From CAZBDU01 sp964490725 (GTDB lineage: Bacteria > Spirochaetota > Spirochaetia > SZUA-6 > DRHE01): a stretch of DNA of 64,000 nucleotides. The notes beneath the pieces are model-generated. The model was not told the DNA's origin and ran no database searches. It saw only the letters and a program-made list of their open reading frames with translations. The stretch's first letter is position 1. Every line of letters begins with the position of its first letter. This document shows positions 16,704 through 26,015 of this stretch, in pieces. A program made the translations under genes and the position numbers. The DNA is taken from NCBI GenBank assembly GCA_964490725.1, contig CAZBDU010000011.1, positions 1 to 64,000 of the forward strand, read 5' to 3'.

Positions 16704-18479
16704 CTATGGCTCGCCGTCCGCTGCCCGGGCCGATTCCGGCCGCGAGTCGGCCAGCAGCGCCAGCACGCGCTCGGCGCCCTCCTGGAAGGCGGCGGCCGCC
16801 ACCCTGTAGTCGAATCCCACCACCATGCTCAGTCCGCTGTAGATGGTTTCGTGCACGAAGTTCGTCAGCAGCTTCACGTACGCCTCCCGCACCACCTCTT
16901 CGCGGGCGTTGCGGAAAAGAAGGTTGCCCAGACCGAAGGTCCTGATGATCGTGGACAGCTGCTTGTTGACCACGGGGTAGAGGGTCTTGATGAGCTTGAG
17001 GTAGCGCCGCCGTTGCTCGCCGTCGGGGTCCACCAGGGCGCGGATCTGCTGGTGACGGTTCCTCACCTTGCGGCCGCGGGCGTCGGTGCGCTGCGGCACG
17101 AAGCTGTCGATCAGCCCCACCACCGTGCGCGACTGGAACAGCTTGTACAACGAGAAGTAGAACAGCAGCAGGCTGCCGTAGTTGCGCAGCACCCCATCTC
17201 CCGGAGCGCTGACGCCGCGACTGAGCAGGATCAGAAGGCTGCTGACTTCACGGTCCACATTCCTGTCCGGGGCCACCGGCACTCCCGGCGCGAACATCCG
17301 CTCGGAGTCTTCCAGCCGATCGATCCTGTGCTCGACCACGCGGATTGCGGCCAGGACCGATCGCCTGAGGGGCTCCGCGGTCACCGCCTCCAGGTAGTCC
17401 TGGAGCCGTTGCCGCTCCCCAGGCGTGAACAGCTCCAGCGCGTCCGCCGGCGGCGCCCCCCTGCGGCCGGCGCGCTCCAGGTCCGATGCCAGAAGCAGCC
17501 GCAGATGGCTGCCCAGCGCCTCCAGGTACTCCTCCGGCGAGCAGTCGTCGGGAGAATGGCGCCGCAGGTAGCCCCGCAGGATCTCCAGGACCGGCGCCGA
17601 GAGGGCAAGGCCGCTGGTGCTGCGCTGCAGGCAGGCGTCGTGGATGTGTTCCAGGGTGTCCAGCAGGCTGCGGTGAACGTTGAGCACCACCGAGGGGTTG
17701 CCCCGCAGCAGGTTCAGCGACGGGTCCTCGGGCACGAAGGCCACGTCCCGCGCCTGCACCCGCGCGCGCGGTAGACGCAGGTCCTCGGCGACGTTGCGGT
17801 TGTAGTTGCCCACCACATCCATGGGATCGAAGCCTTCCGGCGCCTGACGGCTGTAGCGATTGTGCCACAGATGGAAGGCGAGGGAAGGGAACCGCTCCAG
17901 GGCGTTGCGCAGGTAGCTGCCGGCGGACACGTGGGCGGTGGGCTCGGGATTGGTCACCAGCAGCACCACGGCGGCCAGGGGCAGAAAGAGGAGGTTCTCC
18001 TCGTACTCCGAGCCGGCGGGCAGGTCCAGGATGATGAGGCGGTACTTCTCCGCCAGGCGGTCAGCCAGCGTGCGGTACAGCAGCTCGACCATTCTGACCG
18101 TTGCGCCGCGCTCCAGCTTGGCGGCCGGAAAAACGAGGTCCAGGTTGTGGAAGAGGTGCAGCGTGTTGCCTTCCAGGTCGCTGGACGCCGGGTCCGCGCC
18201 TTCGAGCACGGTCTCCGGCTGGCTGTAGTCCAGCAGCGTGGCGATGTCGGACAGCGGGTCCAGGTCGATCAGAGCCACGGGGATACCCCTGCGGGCGCAG
18301 TAGAGGGCCAGGTTGGCGGCGGTAACGGTCTTGCCGACTCCGCCTTTGCCGGAGCAGACGGCCACCGTCCGCGGCCGGAGCGCCCGCAGGCCCGCCTCGG
18401 CCCCCTCGAGGGCTGCGTCCAGGCTGTTCCGCAGAGAAGTCCCGTCTTTCGCCCTGGATGATCTCTTCTCGGCAACCAC
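16704..18479 (-). CDS. MinD/ParA-type ATPase with long C-terminal extension
   Basis: 591 residues. The deviant Walker A motif SGKGGVGKT lies about 45 residues from the start, followed by LIDLDPLSD and LIILDLPAGSEYEE, the P-loop ATPase core of the MinD/ParA/FlhG family (about residues 35-270). The remaining 320 residues are predominantly helical, match no domain I know and have no membrane segment. GTG 18479 was chosen since GGAGG stands 5 bases before it; an ATG at 18509 has no ribosome site. A spatial organiser or regulator of a large complex is likely; the extension probably binds the partner. Divergent from the kinase at 18684. Confidence 0.78.
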   Translation of the reverse strand: MVAEKRSSRAKDGTSLRNSLDAALEGAEAGLRALRPRTVAVCSGKGGVGKTVTAANLALYCARRGIPVALIDLDPLSDIATLLDYSQPETVLEGADPASSDLEGNTLHLFHNLDLVFPAAKLERGATVRMVELLYRTLADRLAEKYRLIILDLPAGSEYEENLLFLPLAAVVLLVTNPEPTAHVSAGSYLRNALERFPSLAFHLWHNRYSRQAPEGFDPMDVVGNYNRNVAEDLRLPRARVQARDVAFVPEDPSLNLLRGNPSVVLNVHRSLLDTLEHIHDACLQRSTSGLALSAPVLEILRGYLRRHSPDDCSPEEYLEALGSHLRLLLASDLERAGRRGAPPADALELFTPGERQRLQDYLEAVTAEPLRRSVLAAIRVVEHRIDRLEDSERMFAPGVPVAPDRNVDREVSSLLILLSRGVSAPGDGVLRNYGSLLLFYFSLYKLFQSRTVVGLIDSFVPQRTDARGRKVRNRHQQIRALVDPDGEQRRRYLKLIKTLYPVVNKQLSTIIRTFGLGNLLFRNAREEVVREAYVKLLTNFVHETIYSGLSMVVGFDYRVAAAAFQEGAERVLALLADSRPESARAADGEP

Positions 18480-18531
18480 GATATCCTCCGTCCCGGCGCA
18501 GACTGCCATTATGGCTCGCCGCGGGCATTTG

Positions 18532-18555
18532 GTTCAACAATCCGTTCAACAATCC
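18532..18555. repeat. 12-bp exact tandem duplication in a divergent promoter region
   Basis: GTTCAACAATCC occurs twice, followed by a related GTTCATCAACATTGTC and a further GACATTGTC. The cluster lies between the MinD-like and kinase genes and may hold regulator sites. Confidence 0.6.
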
Positions 18556-18683
18556 GTTCATCAACATTGTCGACATTGTCCCGTGAATCCGGTACACCCG
18601 CTGTGCCTCAAAGCCGAGAATAATAGGGAGCTTCACGCACGTCCCGCTGCCGGCAGGGGCATCTCGACACGGAGAAACGGGCA

Positions 18684-20234
18684 GTGTACAGAATCCTGGT
18701 GGTGAGCAGCGACACCGGCACCTGTGAGGCCCTGGAGAGGGTCGCCGCCTCCCTGGGAGCCGTCGTCGATTTCGTCGCCGCGGGCCGGCTTTCCGCCCGG
18801 GCGGCGGGACCGTGGCAGGCCGTGATCGTCGACGGCGCGCAGGGGCGCTGGCGGAGCATCCTGCGCAAGCTGCGCCTGGCCAGGCCGGCCGTCCCGGTGA
18901 TTCTTCTTGCCGGGCGGTCCCGCGGCCGGGCCCTGAGGGGCCTGCGGGCCGGCGCCTGGGACGTGGTGGCCGCGCCGCTGCAGACGGAGGAAGTGCGCAG
19001 GCGCCTGGCTCACGCCGCCCAGCTTTCCCTCCTCCGGCGGCGGCACTCGCGCCTGCGGCGCGAGCTGGACCGCGTGCGGAGGCGCTACCGCTACCTGGCG
19101 GAGAGCTCTAAGGACCTGATCTACACCCTGGATCGACAGGGCAACTTCTCCTACGTGAATCCCTCCTTCGAGCGCCTGCTGGGCTACCCCCCCGAGGAGA
19201 TCCTGGGCCGGCACTACACGGAGATCGTCGTACCTCCGGACCTGCCCACCTCGGCCCACGCGTTCAACGAGCGCCGCACCGGTGCACGTGCGGCGGCGGG
19301 AACCGAGTTGAGGCTGCTCCCGCGCTCACGGGCGCTGTGCCGGCAGGGGGCGGGAGAGCTTCCCGTGGAGATCTACGCCGAGGGCATCTACGAGCGGCGC
19401 TCCACGGGCGTGGGGAGCGCCTTCTGCGGCACCCTCGGCGTTGCCCGCGACCTGCGGGTGCGCAAGGCCCTGGAGAGGCGCCTGCAGCAGGAGGACAAGA
19501 TCGAAGCGGTGTGCCGCCTGGCGGGCGGCATCGCCCACGATTTCAACAACTTCCTCTCCGCCATCGTGGGCCACATCGGCCTGGCCCGGATGCGCCTTTC
19601 TCCTGGGGCAGACCTGGAGCGGCACCTGGCGGAGATGGAGCGGGCTTCCATGAGGGCCCGCGACCTGACCCGGCAGCTTCTGACCTTCGCCGGCAGCGGC
19701 CGGCCGATCAAGCGGCCGGGCTCCCTTGCCGAGCTGGTGCGGGAGACGGCGAGCTTCGTGCTGCGCTCATCCCCGGTGCGCCTTGCCTTGAAGCTCCCGC
19801 AAGACCTGTGGAACGCGAAGTTCGACGCTGGCCAGATCGGCCGGGTGGTTCAGAACCTGGTAGTGAACGCGGACCAGGCCATGCCGGCGGGGGGCGAGCT
19901 TTCCATTCGCGGGGACAACGTCACCGTGGGCCGGCGTTCCAGCCTTCCGCTGCCGGCGGGCCGGTATGTGCGGATCGGCGTACGGGACCGCGGCTGCGGG
20001 ATCCCGCCGGAGAACATGCGCAGGGTGTTCGATCCCTTCTTCACCACCAAGGAGAACGGCAACGGCTTCGGCCTGGCCACGGCCTGTTCGATCGTGAGGA
20101 GTCACGGCGGCTGCCTGACGCTGCGCTCGCGGCCGGGAGCGGGTACTGTCTTTTTCGTCTACCTGCCCGCCACCGACTCCCGGCCGCCCGACCGCACTGC
20201 CCGGGAGCCGGCCTTGCGGCGGGGGAGCTCTTGA
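18684..20234 (+). CDS. PAS-containing histidine kinase with degenerate receiver domain
   Basis: 516 residues, soluble. Residues 1-110 look like a response-regulator receiver, but the N-terminal acidic pair is replaced (VVSSD) and the conserved lysine position is A97, so it is probably not phosphorylated normally even though D50 remains. A PAS domain follows (about 135-260). The HisKA box reads GGIAHDFNNFL (H285), and the ATPase domain shows NLVVNADQAMP and DRGCGIP. GTG start, with GGAGA upstream. No cognate regulator adjoins; the nearest response regulators are about 4 kb away. Confidence 0.88.
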   Translation: MYRILVVSSDTGTCEALERVAASLGAVVDFVAAGRLSARAAGPWQAVIVDGAQGRWRSILRKLRLARPAVPVILLAGRSRGRALRGLRAGAWDVVAAPLQTEEVRRRLAHAAQLSLLRRRHSRLRRELDRVRRRYRYLAESSKDLIYTLDRQGNFSYVNPSFERLLGYPPEEILGRHYTEIVVPPDLPTSAHAFNERRTGARAAAGTELRLLPRSRALCRQGAGELPVEIYAEGIYERRSTGVGSAFCGTLGVARDLRVRKALERRLQQEDKIEAVCRLAGGIAHDFNNFLSAIVGHIGLARMRLSPGADLERHLAEMERASMRARDLTRQLLTFAGSGRPIKRPGSLAELVRETASFVLRSSPVRLALKLPQDLWNAKFDAGQIGRVVQNLVVNADQAMPAGGELSIRGDNVTVGRRSSLPLPAGRYVRIGVRDRGCGIPPENMRRVFDPFFTTKENGNGFGLATACSIVRSHGGCLTLRSRPGAGTVFFVYLPATDSRPPDRTAREPALRRGSS

Positions 20235-20438
20235 GCCGGCAGCCCGTCGCTCACCTGACGGTGAAGCGAGTGCTCGACGGCCTGGGATCGACAAAAAAAG
20301 GCCCCGAGAGTCTCCCCTCAGGACCTTTGAACCCTGACGTTATATCTTCATTGTCGGAAGCCCGCGGCGGTGCTGAAGCGAAAAATGGGACGGACAAAAT
20401 CGAGGGGCCTGGTCTATACTGGGGTTGAGGCCGGATTC

Positions 20439-21794
20439 ATGGGAACCGATGAGCTGACCTTTTTTCTTGAGGAGGAGCTGAGCCGGCTGCTCGAGGGGCT
20501 TCCGGACCTGCGCGACGTGTACCAGACTCTCTGGGAGTCGATTCGCACCCTGCCCATCCCGCTGCGCAGCCGTTTTGCGCCGGATGCGGAGATCCGGGCC
20601 AGGCTGGCCCCGGAAGCCACCGAGATCCACCTCTCGGAGCCGGAGCCGGAGGAGGGGGAAACCCAGGCCAACACGCGGGTCCTGGCCGACCTGGTCAACA
20701 GCACCGGCACCATCTGCAATGTCCACCTGGCGGACCCCGCCTCCATCGAGCTGGAGGATCTCCACAGCATCTCGGCAGTGCATGCCGTCATTCGCCCCTT
20801 CCTGGAGCAGCTCTACCGGCAGGCGACGCCCCTGGGCAGGCAGGGAGGCGCCCAGATGGCCGCCCTGGCCAGACAGAAACGGAAGGACATCGAGACCCTG
20901 CTGGAGCGCTACGTGGAGCCGTTCTTCGTTCGCCTCACCTGGATCCGGGAGGACCAGTATCGCCTGGCCCTGAGGCGGGGGCTGGAAGGCGGCGCCTCCT
21001 CCGCGCGGGCGCAGGCCCTCCTGGCGCAGCCTGAAGAGGCTCTGCGGCAGCGCTGTGCGGAGATGGGCCTTCCCTACCGGGAGGAGCTGGTTCGCGAGGT
21101 AACGGCCGGCCTGGAAGCCGCCACCGAAGAGGAGTTCGACCGCCTCGTGCGCGGCCGCTACGCCAAGCCCCAGCCGGCGCGGCTGGTGCGGCGGTCATCG
21201 CTGCGGCGCCGCTACCTGCGCATCCTGCACCGGTTCCTGGCGCGCAGCCGCGACGTGGCCAGGCTGGTGCCCATCCTTCAGCACGTCTACCACCTGTACC
21301 AGCCGCGTCCCTCCCTGGCCGTCCGCATCGGCAACTTCTTCGCCCGGCTGGCCGGCCGGCATCCCAGGGTCCCCAGGAGGGATGTGGAGTTTGCCTACAT
21401 CGTCGCCGAAGGCGGTATCAGCAGGCGCAAAGGGTCGCTGGAGGAGACGCTGAGCCGGGCAGCCCATCTGGAGAAGATCCTCTCCCGCGCCCGGGGGCAC
21501 ATCGACTCGCTGGCGCTGGACAGGGGCCTGGCCACCTATCCGCCGGAGCGGCTGGCCGGAACCGTGGAGGAGATCCGCCTTCCCATGAAGGCGCTCTTCG
21601 ACGACTGTTTCGGACTGGTGCAGTGGCTGGGAAAGAAGGGCAACAGCCAGAAGCTGCAGAAGATTCCCGAAGGGACGCTGCGCGAGTTCAACGCCGCCCT
21701 GCACTCCATCCACGCCACGCTGATCATCAACCAGGAGCGCCTCGAGGAGGTTGCCCGCCTGTCCAGCCCGCCCGGGCAGTGGGGGGTGGAGTGA
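20439..21794 (+). CDS. Conserved-looking hypothetical cytoplasmic protein
   Basis: 451 residues, rich in Leu, Arg and Glu, almost entirely helical, with no signal peptide, membrane segment or known motif. The first 100 residues are acidic (EIHLSEPEPEEGE); the rest is basic. The chosen ATG (MGTDELTF) has GTTGAGG upstream; ATG 20385 and GTG 20370 are alternatives. Its stop codon lies inside a 24-bp tandem repeat shared with the region before the next gene. Function unknown; a structural or scaffolding protein is conceivable. Confidence 0.65.
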   Translation: MGTDELTFFLEEELSRLLEGLPDLRDVYQTLWESIRTLPIPLRSRFAPDAEIRARLAPEATEIHLSEPEPEEGETQANTRVLADLVNSTGTICNVHLADPASIELEDLHSISAVHAVIRPFLEQLYRQATPLGRQGGAQMAALARQKRKDIETLLERYVEPFFVRLTWIREDQYRLALRRGLEGGASSARAQALLAQPEEALRQRCAEMGLPYREELVREVTAGLEAATEEEFDRLVRGRYAKPQPARLVRRSSLRRRYLRILHRFLARSRDVARLVPILQHVYHLYQPRPSLAVRIGNFFARLAGRHPRVPRRDVEFAYIVAEGGISRRKGSLEETLSRAAHLEKILSRARGHIDSLALDRGLATYPPERLAGTVEEIRLPMKALFDDCFGLVQWLGKKGNSQKLQKIPEGTLREFNAALHSIHATLIINQERLEEVARLSSPPGQWGVE

Positions 21795-21820
21795 GCCGGG
21801 CAGTGGGGGGTGGAGTGAGC
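21773..21820. repeat. 24-bp exact tandem duplication spanning a stop codon
   Basis: A 24-bp unit starting CGGGCAGTGGGGGG occurs at 21773-21796 and 21797-21820, with a decayed third copy after it. The first copy contains the stop codon of the helical protein, so the duplication copied the gene's last codons and stop. Confidence 0.85.
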
Positions 21821-21865
21821 CGGGCCGCGGGGGGTGAGGGCCGCCGCTGCCCGGCGGGAGCGCCT

Positions 21866-22300
21866 GTGTTTCGGATGGCGGCGGCCTGGCTGCCGCTCTG
21901 GGTCCTGTTGGCGGGCTGCGCCTCGGTGCAGCAGCCGGCCGAGCCTCCGGCTCCCGCCTCCCTGCCCGCCGGGCCGCCTCCCTCCCGGCCGGCCGCCCCC
22001 GAGCCGACGGGCCAGCCGCACACGGGCATCCGGGTGGAGCTGGAACGGGACATCAACATCCTGAAGGTGATCGTGGCCAGAGAGAACGGCGGCGGAGAGG
22101 TGGCCCGCTACGCCGGCAGAGTGGGGCGCTTCTGGCCCCGGCTGATCGTGCTGGAGCCGGGACGCTACCGGGTCAGCGTGGCCGACACCTTCGAGCGCCT
22201 GTACACCCTGGAGCACGTCCCCGTGGCGGCCGGCCAGGTGGTCTCCCTGCTGTTCACCGGCGAGCAGGTCGTGCTGGTGGGGGTGGAGCCCGGCGGCTGA
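21866..22300 (+). CDS. Small proline-rich lipoprotein
   Basis: 144 residues. The signal peptide ends in LLAGC, a good lipobox, followed by a 35-residue Pro/Ala-rich linker and a beta-rich domain (GIRVELERDINILKV...VLVGVEPGG). It should be anchored to a membrane on the outer side of the cytoplasm. GTG 21866 has GGGAG at proper spacing; ATG 21875 is the alternative. Follows the helical protein by 71 bases. Function unknown. Confidence 0.7.
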   Translation: MFRMAAAWLPLWVLLAGCASVQQPAEPPAPASLPAGPPPSRPAAPEPTGQPHTGIRVELERDINILKVIVARENGGGEVARYAGRVGRFWPRLIVLEPGRYRVSVADTFERLYTLEHVPVAAGQVVSLLFTGEQVVLVGVEPGG

Positions 22301-22337
22301 GACCGCAGCTCCTGGGCCGCCCCCCGGATCGAGGTCC

Positions 22338-22784
22338 TTATCCTCTGTGGATCAGCACCGCGCTGGCAATGAGGCCGAAGCATCCGACGATCCGCAGCGG
22401 GCTCGCAGCGCGCACCTCCAGCCCCAGCAGACCGAAATGGTCCAGGATCACCGACAGGATGAGCTGTCCTGCAATGACGGCCGCCAGGGTGTTGGCCACG
22501 CCGATCACCGGCGTGAGGACCAGGATGGCCGTGACCAGCACCACCCCCAGCACGCCGCCCGTGTAGTAGTACCAGGGGATGCCCCCCAACTGGGCGGCGG
22601 AAGGCAGGGGCGCCCGGACTACGGCCAGCAGAACCACCAGAAAGAGGACCGCCCCGAAAAAAGAGACGAAGCTGGCCTGGAGGGGATGGTTCAGCGCTTT
22701 GCCCAGGTGAGAGTTCAGAGCTCCCTGGAGGGGCAGAGCCCCCCCGATGACCAGCGCCACCAGCATCAGCAGAATCGTCTTCAT
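22338..22784 (-). CDS. YdcZ/DUF606-type DMT transporter
   Basis: 148 residues with five hydrophobic segments and the family start pattern (GGALPLQGALNSHLGKALNHPLQASF), typical of DUF606 proteins, half-size members of the drug/metabolite transporter superfamily. GGAGAGG precedes the ATG at 22784. It is divergent from the Ada gene. Family members usually work as homo- or hetero-dimers; the substrate is unknown. Confidence 0.82.
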   Translation of the reverse strand: MKTILLMLVALVIGGALPLQGALNSHLGKALNHPLQASFVSFFGAVLFLVVLLAVVRAPLPSAAQLGGIPWYYYTGGVLGVVLVTAILVLTPVIGVANTLAAVIAGQLILSVILDHFGLLGLEVRAASPLRIVGCFGLIASAVLIHRG

Positions 22785-22975
22785 GACAACCTCTCCAGAG
22801 CGAAATGCGCCGGCCCCCGCGCCCGGCTGGCCGGCTCGTGACCAGGAGGATACAGCCATCCGCCGGAAATGGCCATGGCACGAGCCGCCGGCCGGAAGGG
22901 GGCGCGCCCTGCTGTCGAGTTTGCCGTCCATTTTTCGGTGGATCGATGCCTGCGTTCGGTTGTATCGTTGGTGCT

Positions 22976-24055
22976 ATGGAAACGAGAGAAGAGAAACTTC
23001 CCGGCCGCACCGAGATGGTGCAGGCCCTGATGGAGCGCGACGCCTCCTTCGACGGGCTGTTCTACGCGGGGGTGACCACCACCATGATCTTCTGCCGCCC
23101 TTCCTGCCCGGCGCGCAAGCCCCAGGCGGAGCACGTAGAGTTCTTCGCCACCGCGCGGGAGGCGCTGTTCGCCGGCTTCAGGCCCTGCAGGCGCTGCCGG
23201 CCGCTTCAGAGCGCGGAGCGCACCCCGGAGTGGGCGGCCGCCCTGATCGAGCAGGTGGAGTCCGACCCCTCCCGCAGGCTCCGCGATGCGGACCTGCGCA
23301 GCCGGGGTCTGGATCCGGCCAGGGTGCGCCGCCATTTCCTGAAGGCCTACGGTATGACCTTTCAGGCCTACTGCCGCGCCCGGCGGCTGGGGGCGGCGTT
23401 TTCTTCCATCCGGAACGGCGGGAGCATCGACGAGGCGGTCTTCGACTATGGGTGGGAATCGCACTCCGGGTTCCGCCAGGCCTTCAGCCGCGCCGTGGCC
23501 GCGCCGCCGGGTGCGGCGCGGGGTGGAGACTTCATACGGCTCGCATGGATGGAGACTCCCCTGGGGCCCATGGTGGCGGGGGCGACCGGGCGGGCAATCT
23601 GCCTGCTGGAGTTCACCGACAGGCGGATGCTGGAAGCGCAGCTGGACACGCTGAAGCGCCGCTTCCGCCTACCGGTGCTGCCCGAGGAGGGCCCTCTCCT
23701 GGAGCGCCTGAAGGAGGAGCTTTCGGAGTACTTCACCGGCGGCCGACGGTCCTTCGACCTGCCCCTGGACTATCCGGGTACGGAGTTTCAGCGCCGCGTC
23801 TGGGAGGCTCTCACGCGCATTCCCTACGGGCAGACCCGTTCCTATGCAGAGCTCGCGCGGGAGCTGGGCAACCCCGGGGCAAGCCGGGCCGTCGGCCGCG
23901 CGAACGGGCTCAACCGGATCGCCATCCTGGTGCCCTGCCACCGGGTGATCAACGCCGACGGCACCCCGGGCGGCTACGGCGGAGGGCTGTGGCGCAAGCT
24001 GAGGCTGCTGGAAAGCGAGGGGGCTCTGCCGGGGCGGGGGGCCCCGGGGCGCTGA
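22976..24055 (+). CDS. ada: Ada-type bifunctional DNA repair and regulatory protein
   Basis: 359 residues with the full Ada layout. The N-terminal zinc site that takes methyl groups from phosphotriesters has C40, C44, C71 and C74 (FCRPSC, CRRC). An AraC-type helix-turn-helix follows (about 80-175), then the O6-methylguanine methyltransferase domain with the acceptor cysteine in VPCHRV (C321). In E. coli methylated Ada activates its own adaptive-response genes. The ATG at 22976 starts right before the domain; ATG 22946 with GGTGGA upstream is possible. The HTH is slightly short. Confidence 0.92.
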   Translation: METREEKLPGRTEMVQALMERDASFDGLFYAGVTTTMIFCRPSCPARKPQAEHVEFFATAREALFAGFRPCRRCRPLQSAERTPEWAAALIEQVESDPSRRLRDADLRSRGLDPARVRRHFLKAYGMTFQAYCRARRLGAAFSSIRNGGSIDEAVFDYGWESHSGFRQAFSRAVAAPPGAARGGDFIRLAWMETPLGPMVAGATGRAICLLEFTDRRMLEAQLDTLKRRFRLPVLPEEGPLLERLKEELSEYFTGGRRSFDLPLDYPGTEFQRRVWEALTRIPYGQTRSYAELARELGNPGASRAVGRANGLNRIAILVPCHRVINADGTPGGYGGGLWRKLRLLESEGALPGRGAPGR

Positions 24056-24103
24056 CCTGCCGGAGCGGCCCAACGGGCCCGCCGGCGGCAAGGGGAGCAT
24101 GGG

Positions 24104-24277
24104 TCAGAGGGCGCCGAGCTTCTTCTCCAGCTCCTCGATCTGCTCCTCCAGCTCTTCGATCTCGATCAGCTGGTGAGGCCGTATGCTGTGGATGGGGACC
24201 GAACCCCTGCGCTCCTCGAGCTCGGCGCGCAGCCTCTCCAGGCGGCTTTCCAGCGCCTTGCGGGTTTCCTCTGCCAT
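24104..24277 (-). CDS. 57-residue acidic coiled-coil protein
   Basis: A short protein beginning MAEETRKALESRLERL and ending in a Glu-rich helix (EELEEQIEELEKKL), with a conserved-looking PIHSIRPHQL break between two helices. Small proteins of this kind (helix, P-x-HS-x-x-P, acidic helix) occur widely and are often misannotated as histidine kinase. GAGAGG precedes the ATG. It lies downstream of the receiver proteins on the same strand. Function unknown. Confidence 0.65.
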   Translation of the reverse strand: MAEETRKALESRLERLRAELEERRGSVPIHSIRPHQLIEIEELEEQIEELEKKLGAL

Positions 24278-24391
24278 GAACGCCTCTCTTTCAGAACAAG
24301 ATACGGCCCGGCGGGGCCTCAGGGCCAGCTGCCTGCGGGAGGCCCGACAGAGCCGCCGGGTTGGAACGCTGAAGGGCAGGATCATGGGGGT

Positions 24392-24763
24392 TCAGCCGAG
24401 AACACGCTCGATGGCCTGGGTGAGCTCCTGGATCGAGAAAGGCTTGAGCAGCGCCTCCCTGGCCCCGAGGTGGCGGGCGGTCTGCAGGAACTTCATGCCC
24501 ACCGGGTCTCCCGACATCACGATGACCGGCACGCGCGTTTCCTTCGCACGGAGGCAACGCAGGAACTCGATCCCCTCCATGTCCGGCATGACGATGTCGG
24601 TGAGAACCAGGTCGTAGCGGCCGCCGGCCAGCTCCCGCAGCGCCTGGCGGCCGTCCGTGGCCGTGGTAACTCCGTAGCCCCTCCGCTCCAGCACGGTGCG
24701 GGCAAGATCCAGAATGGAAGGCTCGTCGTCCACCACGAGGACGCGATGGATCGATCCACTCAT
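24392..24763 (-). CDS. Single-domain response regulator (CheY-like)
   Basis: 123 residues, a receiver domain only. Seen: acidic pair VDDE, phospho-acceptor D56 (LTDIVMPD), switch MSG and K107 (LLKPF). With no output domain it must act through another protein, as in phosphorelays. It follows a second receiver protein on the same strand. The kinase is probably one encoded in this block. Confidence 0.88.
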   Translation of the reverse strand: MSGSIHRVLVVDDEPSILDLARTVLERRGYGVTTATDGRQALRELAGGRYDLVLTDIVMPDMEGIEFLRCLRAKETRVPVIVMSGDPVGMKFLQTARHLGAREALLKPFSIQELTQAIERVLG

Positions 24764-24840
24764 GCCGGGTGGCTCACGGCTCGCGGGCCGCCTCCCAGCG
24801 GCCGCAGCCCTCATGGGGTGTCGAGGCTTCCGCGCAAGAT

Positions 24841-25239
24841 TCAGGTCCCACGGAGAAAGTCCAGAATCTTGCCGACCTCGAAAGGCTTCTTGATCAACGC
24901 CCGGGCCCCGGCGTCCAGAGCGCGCCTGGCCAGGGGGTCGGCAGGATAGGCCGTGATGATGAGGATGTTGGCCTGCGGCTTCTCTTTCATGACGGCTTCG
25001 GTCACCTCCGCACCGTTGAGCCCGGGCATGCGGAGATCCACCAGAATCAGGTCGTAGTCGCCGGCGATCGCCTGCTCCTTCCCGCGATTGGACTCGGTGC
25101 AGCCGTCCACGTGATGGCCCATGTCTTCCAGAATAGTCTTGATGGCGTCCACGATCATCTGTTCGTCGTCGATGATCAGGAGCGTTCCCGGCGCTTCTGT
25201 CGATTGGCTGGAATCCGGACGTGCCGGCTCGGCGGTCAT
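24841..25239 (-). CDS. Single-domain response regulator (CheY-like)
   Basis: 132 residues with a 25-residue polar lead followed by a receiver domain (IIDDEQ, LVDLRMPG with the phospho-acceptor Asp, ITA switch, IKKPF lysine). GGGGGAGG precedes the ATG at 25239. It sits between the NarL-type regulator and the other receiver protein, all on the minus strand, suggesting one signalling unit. Output is unknown. Confidence 0.87.
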   Translation of the reverse strand: MTAEPARPDSSQSTEAPGTLLIIDDEQMIVDAIKTILEDMGHHVDGCTESNRGKEQAIAGDYDLILVDLRMPGLNGAEVTEAVMKEKPQANILIITAYPADPLARRALDAGARALIKKPFEVGKILDFLRGT

Positions 25240-25380
25240 CGATGCATCCTCCCCCACAGGAGATGATAGCCGAGCCATTCCCGCACGGCCTGCCGGTGTC
25301 CGTCCGATTCTGTTGTAGGAGGGACTCCCGCAGGTGTGCCAGAGCCTGTCCTACAGTTCCAGCCGCGACGGCCGGCCGCG

Positions 25381-26013
25381 CTACTCCACCAGGCGGTTTT
25401 GGAAGGCATAGCGTGTCAGCTCGGCGTTGGTCTTCAAGCCCATCTTCTGCAGGAGCCTGGCCCTGTAGGTGCTGACGGTCTTGACGCTCAGGCTCAGCCT
25501 CTCGGCGATCTGCCCCACGGCCAGCCCCGAGGCGATGAGGCACAGGATCTCGTATTCGCGGTCGGAGAGCGTCTCGTGGGGAGCGCTGTCCCGGCTGGCG
25601 CTCAGTTGAGCGGTCAGCCTCTCGGCGATCGAGGCGGTGATGTACTTCCCGCCTTCGGCGATCCTGCCCAGGGCTTCGATCAGCTCCTTTGCCGCCCGGT
25701 TCTTGGTGACGTATCCGGAAGCGCCCGCCTTGAGGGCGCGAAGCGCGTACTGCTCCTCTGGATGTACGCTGAGGACCAGCACCGGCAGGGCCGGGTCGAG
25801 CCGTTTCAGCTCCTTGAGCAGGTCCAGCCCGCCCCGATCCGGCAGGGACAAATCCAGCACCACCACGTCCGGCTTCCGGCCGCGGATCGCCTCCAGCGCT
25901 GCGGCGCTTGAGGCGGCCTCCCCCGCCACCATCATGTCGGGCACTTCCTCCAGGACCTGCCTGAGCCCGGCCCTGACCAGATCGTGGTCGTCCACCACGA
26001 AAACTCTGAGCAC
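25381..26013 (-). CDS. NarL/FixJ-type response regulator
   Basis: 210 residues: receiver domain (D54 in VVLDLSLPD, K104 in YVTKN) and a C-terminal LuxR-type helix-turn-helix (LSDREYEILCLIASG...KTVSTYRARLLQKM). It is translated from GTG two bases after the stop of the upstream histidine kinase, so the two form a coupled pair. It should bind DNA as a dimer when phosphorylated; its targets are not visible. Confidence 0.92.
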   Translation of the reverse strand: MLRVFVVDDHDLVRAGLRQVLEEVPDMMVAGEAASSAAALEAIRGRKPDVVVLDLSLPDRGGLDLLKELKRLDPALPVLVLSVHPEEQYALRALKAGASGYVTKNRAAKELIEALGRIAEGGKYITASIAERLTAQLSASRDSAPHETLSDREYEILCLIASGLAVGQIAERLSLSVKTVSTYRARLLQKMGLKTNAELTRYAFQNRLVE

Positions 26014-26015
26014 CT

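Noticed and set aside
21773..21840. Tandem repeats as a CRISPR or VNTR array
   Set aside because: Only two full copies with no spacers, no cas genes, and the other tandem repeats of the window differ in sequence.
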